Origin: Peptococcaceae bacterium
Lineage (GTDB): Bacteria; Bacillota; Peptococcia; Peptococcales; Peptococcaceae
Assembly: GCA_017547685.1 (NCBI GenBank)
Contig: JAFYPD010000108.1
Span: forward strand, 1 to 33,166
Direction of reading: 5' to 3'
Length of the DNA stretch: 33,166 bases
Made by a program: the position numbers and the translations under genes. The notes beneath the pieces were generated by a model, which searched no databases, had not been told where the DNA came from, and was given only the letters and a program-made list of their open reading frames with translations. Numbering within the stretch: the stretch's first letter is position 1; every line of letters begins with the position of its first letter. This document shows positions 14,778-22,098 of this stretch, piece after piece.

Positions 14778-16196
14778 ATGACTGATTACAACTTATGGGA
14801 TTATTCCGTGTGGGAATTTGTGATGACCCTCACAATTTTGTTAACCGGGATGCTTGTTGCCAATGCAATGATTCGCCTGATTAAACCACTGCGTAATCTG
14901 TTAATTCCAGGTTCGGTACTGGGCGGTTTCTTACTGTTAGGTGTATTTTCCGCCTATAAAGCAGCTACCGGGTCTGCGCTGGTGCATGCAACCACACTGG
15001 AACTCTTAACTTACCACGGTCTGGGTTTAGGCTGTACCGCGGTTGCGCTGAAAACCGACAAAAAATCGGAACGCAAACATGCACAGCGAGATATTTTCAA
15101 CTCTTCGCTGGTGACAACCTCCACCTACATTGTGCAGGCACTGTGCGGTCTAGGCGTAACCTTTGCATTATCTTTTGTGCTGCTGAATGTATGGCCTGCC
15201 TCCGGTATGCTGGTTCCAATGGGCTTCGGTCAGGGGCCGGGGCAGGCATATAACTGGGGTCATACCTATGAAATGAGCTGGGGCTTTACAAACGGTACCA
15301 GCTACGGCTTAACCGTTGCTTCTATCGGTTTTATCGCATGTTCCATCGGGGGCGTTTTATATCTGAATATGATGCGCCTGAGAAAAAACAGCAAAGTAAC
15401 CTGCCGTGTAGAGGATGAAGACTGTGAAGAAATCACACTGGAAGAAGTAACCGGTCCAAGAGAAGTACCGATGTCCGATTCTCTGGACAAACTGACCGTG
15501 GAAATGGCTCTGGTATTTATCACGTATGCTATTGCATACGGTATTACAATGGTGCTGAGCAATTTATGTGACCGTTCCGGTATGGAGCTGTTAATCAGTA
15601 CTGTAAAACCGCTGCTGTGGGGCTTCAACTTTATCTTTGCTGCTCTGGGCGGGATTATTACAAAAAAATTCCTGGCATTCTTTGGCAAACGCAATATCAT
15701 TCAGAAAGATTATGTAAACAACATGTTTATGGACCGTATCTCCGGTCTGTTCTATGACATTATGATTGCTGCATCCATCGCAGCAATCAATCTGAGTGCG
15801 TTTAAAGAACAGTCGTTTATTATTCCGCTGCTGGTATCCTGTACCGTGGCAACGATTGCAACCTATATCTATGTAGACCATGTTACAAAACTGCTCTTCC
15901 CGGATTACAGCGAAGAATCGTTTCTGTCGCTGTACGGGATGCTGACTGGGGTCGTTGGTACCGGTATCATTCTGCTGCGTCAGATTGACCCGAAACTGGA
16001 AACACCGGCAAGTACCAACCTGATTTTCCAGACACTGTGGGCCTGTTTAACAGGCTTCCCGCTGCTGCTGTTAATGGGTTTTGTGCCAAGATCGATTACC
16101 TGGGTAATGATTGCACTGGGCATCTTTGCCGTAATGTTCTTTGTATTCTACGGCTGGATTCGTCTGGCTGCAAAAAAAGTTGCCAGAGACCGTTAA
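14778..16196 (+). CDS. gltS: GltS-type (ESS family) sodium:carboxylate symporter, module B
   Basis: 472 residues starting at ATG 14778 (ribosome site AGGGGGG); the TTG two codons earlier is not needed. It has two inverted halves of hydrophobic segments separated by a polar loop (about residues 200-235, acidic, containing EDEDCEEITLEE). The first half contains the Gly-rich reentrant-loop motif GFGQGPGQAYNWG, which corresponds to the conserved loop of glutamate:sodium symporters, and AMIRLIKPLRNLLIPGSVLGG. GltS proteins import glutamate with sodium, but this divergent Firmicute branch is of unproven specificity. Its place between the small barrel protein and the ThDP enzyme suggests that it brings in the module B substrate. 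It replaces the unrelated DASS carrier of module A. Confidence 0.85.
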   Translation: MTDYNLWDYSVWEFVMTLTILLTGMLVANAMIRLIKPLRNLLIPGSVLGGFLLLGVFSAYKAATGSALVHATTLELLTYHGLGLGCTAVALKTDKKSERKHAQRDIFNSSLVTTSTYIVQALCGLGVTFALSFVLLNVWPASGMLVPMGFGQGPGQAYNWGHTYEMSWGFTNGTSYGLTVASIGFIACSIGGVLYLNMMRLRKNSKVTCRVEDEDCEEITLEEVTGPREVPMSDSLDKLTVEMALVFITYAIAYGITMVLSNLCDRSGMELLISTVKPLLWGFNFIFAALGGIITKKFLAFFGKRNIIQKDYVNNMFMDRISGLFYDIMIAASIAAINLSAFKEQSFIIPLLVSCTVATIATYIYVDHVTKLLFPDYSEESFLSLYGMLTGVVGTGIILLRQIDPKLETPASTNLIFQTLWACLTGFPLLLLMGFVPRSITWVMIALGIFAVMFFVFYGWIRLAAKKVARDR

Positions 16197-16285
16197 TCGG
16201 TTAACACAGAATATTTAACACAGAATATTTTAACTTGCAAGAAGTAAGTAAACAAATCTTGTATATTATTTAGGAGGAATTTACT

Positions 16286-17929
16286 ATGGCACTGGTAAAC
16301 GGTGGAAAACTGATTCAGAAAGTTTTTGAAAAAGAAGGCGTAAAATATATCTTCGGGATTCCAGGCGGTCACATCTATCCAATGATGGAGGCCTGTGAAG
16401 CGGCGGGTATTAAATTCATCGGCGTTCGTAACGAGATGAACGCAGCATTCATGGCAGAAGGCTGGGCATTCGCAACAGGGAAACCTGGTGTATGTACCGG
16501 TACAGCTGGTCCTGGTGCTACCAATATGGTTACAGGTGCTGCCAATGCATACTGCAACCAGGCACCAATGATTTTAGTTGGCGGGAAAGCCAGAGTATGT
16601 GAATACGAAAGCAACCAGCTGCAGGACTTCAACACCATGGACGTATTCAAAGCCTGCACCAAATATGCAAGACAGATTCCAGACGGAAACCGTATTCCGG
16701 AATATTTCGGCAGAGCATTCGCAGAGGCCCGCAGAAACACCCCTGGCCCTGTTTATGTAGAAATTCCAAGAGATAAAGTAGAAGCCTGCGTATACGAAGA
16801 AGACACCGTATATCTGCAGGATACCTGGCAGTGTGAAACACGCCCTGCTGCATCCCAGGCTGATATCGCAAAAGCGGTAGAAATGATTCAGAATGCAAAA
16901 ATGCCGGTTGCAATCGTTGGTTCCGGCGCATTCTGGTCCGGCGCAGCAGAAGAGGTAACTGCTTTTATTGAAAAAGGAAACATTCCTGTATTCACAAGAA
17001 ACGCTGCAAGAGGTCTGGTTCCAGATTATCATCCGCTGGCAATGTGCATCGGTTCCGACAAACATCCGGTATGTGCTGCCGCGCTGCAGAATGCGGATCT
17101 GGTAATCATGATTGGTACCCGTACCGGTTACACCTTATCCAAAGAAGCATTCCCGAAAACAGCAAAAATTTTAAGAATCGATATCAATGGCGCTGCCATC
17201 AGCGACCAGCTGGATATCGCAATGGGTCTGGTTGGCGATGCAAAAACAATCGTGGCGCAGCTGACTGAAGCAATGCAGCCTGGCGACCATAAAGAATGGG
17301 TTGGCCAGCTGGTAGAATCCCGCGATGCAATGGTAGGTTTTATGAGTCAGGCGTTTATGAGCCCTCAGGTTCCGATTCATCCGTTAAGACTGTGTGCAGA
17401 ACTGCGTCAGCGTATTGATAAAGATACCATCGTAGTGATTGATGGCGGCGATACTGCTTCCTGGGGTAATATGCTGCTGCCGGCAATGGGTCCTGGTCAG
17501 CTGTTAACCATCGCAACCGGCAGCTTCGGTCCTCTGGGTGTTGGTGTTCCTTACGCAATGGCTGCCAAACTGGCACATCCGGACAAAAAAGTAATTCTGC
17601 TGACCGGTGACGGCGCATTCGGTTATGGAGCCATGGAATACGATACCATGATGCGTTACGGCATTAATATTACAACTGTTATTTTAAATGACTCCTGCTG
17701 GGGTATGATTAAAAACTCCGAAGCAAAACGCAGCGGTCAGGATAAAGAATTCGTAGGCTTGTATCTGCGCGATACTAACTACGAAAAAATGGCAGAAGTG
17801 GTTGGCTGCTACGGTGAACAGGTAACAAAACCGGAAGAAATCGGTCCGGCAATCGACCGTGCTCTGGCCCAGGATAAACCATCTATCATCAACGTTATGA
17901 CCGACGTAAAAATCGGCTTTGCATTCTAG
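16286..17929 (+). CDS. ThDP-dependent enzyme of the acetolactate synthase family, module B
   Basis: 547 residues, exactly the length of the module A enzyme and clearly its paralogue: GIPGGHIYPMMEACEAAGI, catalytic E50 (RNEMNAAFMAEGW), VGGKARVCEYESNQLQDF, VFTRNAARG, and the ThDP-Mg motif from GDG at 441. Many blocks are identical between the two copies (for example DKDTIVVIDGGD-like and LAHPDKKV segments), while the C-terminal lid region after the ThDP motif differs (KNSEAKRSGQDKEF against KRSEQRKAPGETHF), which could change substrate choice. Start ATG 16286 follows TAGGAGG. The dehydrogenase gene follows after 14 bp, so the two are co-translated. No ilvN-like subunit is present. Reaction on a 2-oxo acid or acyloin is inferred; it should not be read as biosynthetic acetolactate synthase. 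Confidence 0.88.
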   Translation: MALVNGGKLIQKVFEKEGVKYIFGIPGGHIYPMMEACEAAGIKFIGVRNEMNAAFMAEGWAFATGKPGVCTGTAGPGATNMVTGAANAYCNQAPMILVGGKARVCEYESNQLQDFNTMDVFKACTKYARQIPDGNRIPEYFGRAFAEARRNTPGPVYVEIPRDKVEACVYEEDTVYLQDTWQCETRPAASQADIAKAVEMIQNAKMPVAIVGSGAFWSGAAEEVTAFIEKGNIPVFTRNAARGLVPDYHPLAMCIGSDKHPVCAAALQNADLVIMIGTRTGYTLSKEAFPKTAKILRIDINGAAISDQLDIAMGLVGDAKTIVAQLTEAMQPGDHKEWVGQLVESRDAMVGFMSQAFMSPQVPIHPLRLCAELRQRIDKDTIVVIDGGDTASWGNMLLPAMGPGQLLTIATGSFGPLGVGVPYAMAAKLAHPDKKVILLTGDGAFGYGAMEYDTMMRYGINITTVILNDSCWGMIKNSEAKRSGQDKEFVGLYLRDTNYEKMAEVVGCYGEQVTKPEEIGPAIDRALAQDKPSIINVMTDVKIGFAF

Positions 17930-17943
17930 GAGGCGTTTCAATT

Positions 17944-18891
17944 ATGAGAGAATTCAAAAAAATCGGTGTTGTAGGTTCCGGTACAATGGGCCACGGTATT
18001 GCGCAGACCTTTGCAGCGCACGGCTATGAAACTGTTGTAATTGACGTGAAAGAAGAAGCGCTGGAAGTAGCGAAAAAAATGGTGGCTTCCAATGTTCAGA
18101 TTATGCTGGAAAATGAATTCATCACCGCTGAACAGGCAGCTAACACAGAAAAAAATCTGTCTTACTCTACAGATTACAGTGCAGCAGCAGATGCGGATTT
18201 AGTGATTGAAGCAGTTCCAGAACATCCTGAAATTAAAGCAACTGTATATGCCGCTCTGGATCAGGCCTGCCGTCCGGATACTGTTTTAGCAAGTACCACG
18301 TCCGCTATGAACGTATACGATGTTGTAAAAGTAAGCCATCCAGAACGTGTTCTGATTGCACACTTCAACAACCCGTCCCATGTAATTCCGCTGGTAGAAG
18401 TGGTTGCAGGTCCTGAAACCACAAAAGAACTGCTGGATGATATTCGTGCTCTGTTAGAAAGCATTGGCAAAGCACCTGCAGTCTTAAACAAATATGTACC
18501 AGGCTTTATTGTAAACCGTCTGACAGCAGCATTGCTGCGGGAATGCAGCTATCTGGTAGACAATGGTCTGGCCAGCCCGGAAGACGTTGACACCGCATTT
18601 ATGGCAAACCAGGGCTTAAAAGCTTCTTTTGAAGGCCCGCTGGAGCTGATGGATTACATCGGCTGGGATGTAGCGGCTGGAGTTGGTCAGCTGATTTATC
18701 CTACCCTGTGTGCCGATACTCAGCCAAGCCCGATGGCAGTAAAAATGCTGCAGGCCGGCACTCTGGGTATCAAAACCGGCAAAGGTCTGAAAGATTATTC
18801 CGGCAAAACAAGAGAAGAACTGAACGCACAGAGAACCCTGAACGTTCTGAAAATCTCTAAAACAACAAAAGAAATTCTGAAAAACAAATAA
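17944..18891 (+). CDS. 3-hydroxyacyl-CoA dehydrogenase-family NAD-dependent dehydrogenase, module B
   Basis: 315 residues. Rossmann motif G11-S-G-T-M-G16, catalytic His H140 (AHFNNPSHVIPLVE) and E152 at the family spacing, and C-terminal domain from GFIVNRLTAAL. As in its module A paralogue, the NP-x4-PLVE block resembles free-hydroxy-acid dehydrogenases of the lambda-crystallin/carnitine dehydrogenase branch. The second Asn in HFNNP, where 3-hydroxybutyryl-CoA dehydrogenases have Phe and the module A copy has Tyr, lies next to the catalytic His and may tune specificity. Start ATG 17944 follows AGGAGG, which overlaps the previous stop codon (TAGGAGG). Last gene of module B; a strong terminator follows. 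Together with the ThDP enzyme it should perform two consecutive steps. Confidence 0.88.
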   Translation: MREFKKIGVVGSGTMGHGIAQTFAAHGYETVVIDVKEEALEVAKKMVASNVQIMLENEFITAEQAANTEKNLSYSTDYSAAADADLVIEAVPEHPEIKATVYAALDQACRPDTVLASTTSAMNVYDVVKVSHPERVLIAHFNNPSHVIPLVEVVAGPETTKELLDDIRALLESIGKAPAVLNKYVPGFIVNRLTAALLRECSYLVDNGLASPEDVDTAFMANQGLKASFEGPLELMDYIGWDVAAGVGQLIYPTLCADTQPSPMAVKMLQAGTLGIKTGKGLKDYSGKTREELNAQRTLNVLKISKTTKEILKNK

Positions 18892-18908
18892 GTCATCCAT
18901 AGAAATGT

Positions 18909-18953
18909 AAAACATAAATGGTGTAGTATTTTCTGCACCATTTATGTTTTTCT
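18909..18953 (+). terminator. Terminator of the module B operon
   Basis: Perfect 15-bp stem, aaaacataaatggtg (18909-18923) / caccatttatgtttt (18936-18950), with a 12-nt loop, ending in a T tract. Confidence 0.9.
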
Positions 18954-19003
18954 GTTTGAACTTATTTTGTAACAGCATTTCAGGCGGGAAAGGAGATATT
19001 GAT

Positions 19004-19210
19004 TTGGAAAAACAGTTTATCTGTCCCAATTGTCCGAACCACTGCCAGGTAACTTATACTTTTCAGAATGGCAGTATTGTTGATATGAAAGGATGTCCGT
19101 GCCCGAAAGGTATGATGACTCTGCTGGCAGAGCTTCTTCCAATGAATCAGAAGACAGACTCTGCTTTGCCGAAGGAACAATCTTGTAAGGCGAAAACGAG
19201 TATGATATAA
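19004..19210 (+). CDS. Small Cys-rich DUF1667-like protein
   Basis: 68 residues from TTG 19004, chosen because AAAGGAG lies 8 nt upstream and no ATG fits. Five cysteines are arranged as C7-P-N-C10-P-N-H-C14 and C31-P-C33-P-K-G after the short strand region YTFQNGSIVDMKG. This pattern (CPxxC, then a GxxCPKG-like element) resembles DUF1667, small proteins thought to bind a metal or Fe-S cluster that accompany FAD-dependent GlpA-type dehydrogenases. No such dehydrogenase is adjacent. The stop codon lies in the same frame as, and 24 bp before, the truncated thiT, and a promoter overlaps the last codons. The C-terminus may therefore be a fusion scar rather than native sequence. Confidence 0.6.
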   Translation: MEKQFICPNCPNHCQVTYTFQNGSIVDMKGCPCPKGMMTLLAELLPMNQKTDSALPKEQSCKAKTSMI

Positions 19211-19211
19211 T
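19183..19211 (+). promoter_or_regulatory. Promoter directly before the thiT fragment
   Basis: TTGTAA (19183-19188), a 17-bp spacer and a perfect TATAAT (19206-19211) with a TG extension. Transcription would begin about 17 nt before the ATG of the thiT fragment, leaving almost no leader and no ribosome binding site. Confidence 0.55.
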
Positions 19212-19234
19212 CAGAACTGTCGGCACAGTTTCTG

Positions 19235-19522
19235 ATGGATTACATTCTGCCGTATACGTTCCTGGGTCTGGCCGGGTTCTGGGGGTATCAGAGCAGAGGC
19301 AAAGTATTTCTGGGCGCTGTGATTGCGGTGCTGCTGAGCGTAAGCTGCAATATTCTCTCCGGGGCCATCTATTTTGGCAGCTATGCGCCGGAAGGGATGA
19401 ATCCGTGGATTTACTCCATTGTGTATAACATGATGAGCAACGGCCTGGAAGGGGCGTTGAGCATTTTTGTACTGATGCTTCTGCCGCTGCAGCGGTTTGC
19501 CGATACAATTTTGAAAAAATAA
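19235..19522 (+). pseudogene. thiT: N-terminally truncated thiamine transporter ThiT (ECF S component)
   Basis: 95 codons remain from the first ATG. DYILPYTFLGLAGFWG, then SCNILSGAIYFGSYAPEGMN and PWIYSIVYNMMSN match the second half of ThiT, the thiamine-binding S component of energy-coupling factor transporters; the FGSYAPEGMNPW stretch is characteristic. Full ThiT has about 180-190 residues and six helices, so the first half is gone. The homologous frame reaches back only to TCA 19211 (SELSAQFLMDY), directly after the stop of the DUF1667-like gene, so a deletion probably joined the two genes. There is no Shine-Dalgarno sequence before ATG 19235. A shortened product is possible but unlikely to transport thiamine. 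Confidence 0.75.
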
Positions 19523-19730
19523 ATTTTATAGTCTGCGGTTTTTTAGCAGAATCAAATTTATGTTTCGGCTCATTCTGTTTTATAAAAAGTTGCCAGCATG
19601 ATTTTACTGCTGCTGCACATAATAGAGATACCTTATCCAGTCAGATAAGGATGTGAAGGACTTACAGTGTTTCGATGAATCAGCGAGGCCGCCGCCGTTA
19701 GTTGATTTGCTGTAAGTCTTTTTGTTTTTA
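19523..19730 (+). ncRNA. Structured intergenic RNA ending in a terminator, class unknown
   Basis: This roughly 300-base gap (19523-19846) has no gene. From 19616 it folds well: CACAT (19616-19620) pairs with ATGTG (19651-19655) around a one-sided internal loop and the perfect 7-bp hairpin ccttatc/gataagg (19631-19637, 19644-19650). Two bases later ggacttacag (19658-19667) pairs with ctgtaagtct (19710-19719), holds an inner aatcagc/gttgatt helix, and runs into TTTTTGTTTTT. The last part is a convincing terminator. The upstream fold plus terminator could be a small RNA or an attenuator. It does not match the SAM, ThDP, purine, fluoride or T-box signatures I know. Before 19616 I see only A/T-rich sequence with weak hairpins. 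Confidence 0.4.
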
Positions 19731-19760
19731 TTTTGTCTGTTTTTTGTGCGGGGATCGCTT

Positions 19761-19787
19761 TTGCTGTCAGAAGTTTTATTGTATAAT
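19761..19787 (+). promoter_or_regulatory. Promoter of the mtnA-aldolase gene
   Basis: A perfect TATAAT at 19782-19787 lies about 60 bp before the chosen start. TTGCTG (19761-19766) is a possible -35, although its 15-bp spacer is short. Its position after the terminator at 19658-19729 makes the fusion gene an independent transcript. Confidence 0.5.
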
Positions 19788-19846
19788 CGTATCAGAATAG
19801 TCATATCAGAATTGTTGAATGAATGATGCAAAAGGATGTGTTGTAT

Positions 19847-21583
19847 ATGTTGCCAAAACCAATCTGGCTGGAAGGGGAAAAGGTATTTTTAATTGACCAG
19901 ACAAAACTTCCCGTGGAACTGGACGTGCAGGAAATTATCACGGCGGAGCAGATGTGGGATGCCATCAAACGGCTGGTGGTGCGCGGTGCCCCGGCAATCG
20001 GGCTGGCTGGCGCGTTCGGTGTGTATTTAGGTGCGGCGCGCAAATTGGAGGCTGGTATTTTAACAAAAGATAATTTTATCGCGGAAGTAAAAGAAACCGG
20101 CGCTTATCTGGATACTTCCCGCCCGACGGCGGTAAATCTGCACTGGGCTGTCACCCGGATGGGCGATGTGGCCGAACAGCTGGCGGCATCTGCGGATGCC
20201 TGTGCCGGCGCTGCAGAACTGGTGCGAGGATTACTGCAGGAATGTGAACGGATGCTGGCGGAGGATATCGCAGCGTGCCGTGCTATCGGCGAATACGGCG
20301 CCGACCTGCTGGAACAGATTCCGGGGTTTGAAGCCATGCTGACCCACTGCAATGCGGGGGCGCTGGCCACCAGCATGTACGGAACGGCACTGGCACCGGC
20401 CTATATCATGCAGGAGCGGCAGAACCCAATCGCTGTGTATTCCGATGAAACCCGGCCATTGCTGCAGGGTGCCCGCCTGACAGCCTGGGAGCTGAGCCAG
20501 AGCGGGATTCCGGTTACTACAATCTGTGACAATATGGCTGGCGTGGTGATGGCGCAGGGTAAAGTGCAGGCCGTTATTGCTGGTGCTGACCGCATTGCGT
20601 CAAACGGCGATACCGCCAATAAAATCGGCACTTACACGGTAGCAATTCTGGCAAAAGAACACGGGATTCCGTTTTATGTGGCTGCACCGCTGTCCACTGT
20701 GGATTTTGCCATCAGCAACGGTACACAGATTCCAATTGAACAGCGCAAGGAAGAAGAAATCCGGCAGTTTTACGGCCGCCAGACGGTGCCGGATGCAGCC
20801 AGTGTCTTTAATCCGGCTTTCGATGTGACACCGCAAGCATATATTACAGCAATTATCACGGAAAAAGGTGTGGCATTTCCGCCGTTTCAGCAGAATCTGG
20901 AGGCACTGCGCAAAGGGGAACCGGCGCTGCATTGTGATGGCAGAGCGCTGCAGCAGCAGGTGGTTAACGCGGCAAAAAATATGGCGAAGGATGGTCTGGC
21001 CAGCGGCAGTTTCGGCAATGTGAGTGCGGCAGACAGAGCCCACAATCTGTTAGCGATTACACCGTCCGGTGTTTTATATGACAGTATGAAGCCGGAGGAT
21101 ATCTGCCTGCTTCAGTTAGACGGCAGCGCCGCGGAAGGGGTGCGGAACCGATACAAACCATCGTCTGAACTGCCGATGCATTGTGCCATCTATGCGGCGC
21201 GGCCGGACTGCAGTGCCATTATGCATACCCATTCGGCGTATTGTACGGCCTATGCGTCCAGCGGCCGGCAGCTGGGGCCGGTTATCAGCGAGATGGGCAT
21301 GATTGCACCGGGCAGTGTGCCGCTGGTGCAGTATCATCAGCCGGGCAGCGAGGCACTGGCAGATGCGGCTGCAGAAGCACTGAAAAATGCCAGCGGCTGT
21401 CTGCTGGCCAACCACGGTGCGGTGACCGTATCGGATACGATGGACAGAGCCTATATGCTGGCGCAGATTCTGGAGGATGGCGCCAGGGCGGCCTGTCTGG
21501 CGAAACAGATTGGCACGGTGCAGGAAATCCCTGCCGCCCATAGTGCAGCGTTATATGAAAAAATGAAAGACTACGGCAGATAG
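19847..21583 (+). CDS. mtnA: MtnA-class II aldolase fusion (methylthioribose-1-phosphate isomerase plus aldolase/dehydratase)
   Basis: 578 residues from ATG 19847 (AAAGGA 10 nt upstream; MLPKPIWL fits MtnA starts better than the ATGs 21-24 bp earlier). Residues 1 to about 340 are MtnA: RGAPAIG (46-52), catalytic C168 in HCNAG, SDETRPLLQGARLTAWEL, and D248 in GADRIASNGDTANKIG. After a short linker, residues about 365-578 are a class II aldolase/adducin domain with GSFGNVS, catalytic-type E441 (SSELPMH) and zinc ligands H460, H462 and H523. MtnA converts 5-methylthioribose 1-phosphate to methylthioribulose 1-phosphate. The second domain would either cleave this to DHAP and methylthioacetaldehyde (DHAP shunt) or dehydrate it (MtnB). 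No mtnC, mtnD or mtnK is in the window, which favours the shunt aldolase. The fused form would channel the intermediate. Confidence 0.9.
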   Translation: MLPKPIWLEGEKVFLIDQTKLPVELDVQEIITAEQMWDAIKRLVVRGAPAIGLAGAFGVYLGAARKLEAGILTKDNFIAEVKETGAYLDTSRPTAVNLHWAVTRMGDVAEQLAASADACAGAAELVRGLLQECERMLAEDIAACRAIGEYGADLLEQIPGFEAMLTHCNAGALATSMYGTALAPAYIMQERQNPIAVYSDETRPLLQGARLTAWELSQSGIPVTTICDNMAGVVMAQGKVQAVIAGADRIASNGDTANKIGTYTVAILAKEHGIPFYVAAPLSTVDFAISNGTQIPIEQRKEEEIRQFYGRQTVPDAASVFNPAFDVTPQAYITAIITEKGVAFPPFQQNLEALRKGEPALHCDGRALQQQVVNAAKNMAKDGLASGSFGNVSAADRAHNLLAITPSGVLYDSMKPEDICLLQLDGSAAEGVRNRYKPSSELPMHCAIYAARPDCSAIMHTHSAYCTAYASSGRQLGPVISEMGMIAPGSVPLVQYHQPGSEALADAAAEALKNASGCLLANHGAVTVSDTMDRAYMLAQILEDGARAACLAKQIGTVQEIPAAHSAALYEKMKDYGR

Positions 21584-21632
21584 CACCTGTGCCTGCTGTT
21601 TCTCATAAGCTGTAAGAAACAGTGAGGTGAGG
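21584..21632 (+). promoter_or_regulatory. Hairpin that includes the ribosome site of the LRAT gene
   Basis: CTGTTTCT (21596-21603) and AGAAACAG (21615-21622) form a perfect 8-bp hairpin. Outside it CACCT (21584-21588) can pair with AGGTG (21625-21629), part of the ribosome site GAGGTGAGG. This could act as a weak terminator for mtnA or lower translation of the next gene. Confidence 0.4.
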
Positions 21633-21636
21633 CAGT

Positions 21637-22095
21637 ATGATTTGTCGTGCCATATATACAGTCCGTCACGTCAATCCGCTGGAGCAGAAGCTGATTCGGG
21701 AAACGGTGTCCGACTGGAAACAGCAATCTATGCAGCGCATTGTGCTGCAGCAGCTGCAGGATGGATTTCCCACGTTTCGCCATTACGGCATTGCGTTGAG
21801 TGACGGCACAGTGGTTCATTTTAAAGGAAAACTGCAGGATATTCACGTTGATGCCTGGATTCAGCGCACCAGCTGTGCGGAGTTTGCCAGGGGCGGGGCA
21901 GCCTGTGAAGCCTGCGAGGTGCGGTTTGCCTTTCCGCCTGAAGTTGTCGCACAGCGTGCGTTAAGTCAGGTGGGAGGCAGGTTTGGCGGGTACCATTTTC
22001 TGTGGAACAACTGTGAACATTTTGTCAACTGGTGTGCCTGCGGGCACCGAATCTCCCGGCAGGTGATGATGCGGGAGAAGTTTCAGGAGGAATAA
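21637..22095 (+). CDS. LRAT-domain (NlpC/P60-like) protein
   Basis: 152 residues. The LRAT/H-rev107 fold is indicated by H49 in FRHYGIALSDGTVVHF and by the nucleophile C126 in WNNCEHFVNWC, with the expected intervening strands. Eukaryotic members are thiol acyltransferases or phospholipases acting on lipids; bacterial ones are mostly uncharacterised and may act as acyltransferases, lipases or amidases. No signal peptide or membrane helix is visible, so it is probably cytoplasmic. Start ATG 21637 follows GAGGTGAGG. It is 3 bp upstream of the ymdB-like gene and likely co-transcribed with it. A link with methylthioribose salvage is not evident. Confidence 0.82.
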   Translation: MICRAIYTVRHVNPLEQKLIRETVSDWKQQSMQRIVLQQLQDGFPTFRHYGIALSDGTVVHFKGKLQDIHVDAWIQRTSCAEFARGGAACEACEVRFAFPPEVVAQRALSQVGGRFGGYHFLWNNCEHFVNWCACGHRISRQVMMREKFQEE

Positions 22096-22098
22096 GCA

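Noticed and set aside
11344..17929. Annotating the two ThDP enzymes as anabolic acetolactate synthase (ilvB)
   Set aside because: No ilvN, ilvC, ilvD or leader attenuation nearby; both sit in LysR operons with a carrier and a dehydrogenase.
19004..19522. A ThDP riboswitch in front of the thiT remnant
   Set aside because: I searched the bases before 19235 for the conserved THI-box elements and saw none; the region is the coding tail of the DUF1667-like gene and a promoter.
19616..19730. A SAM riboswitch controlling mtnA
   Set aside because: The AGAGGTGGAGGGACTGGCCC-like core of the S-box is absent, and the terminator precedes a separate mtnA promoter.
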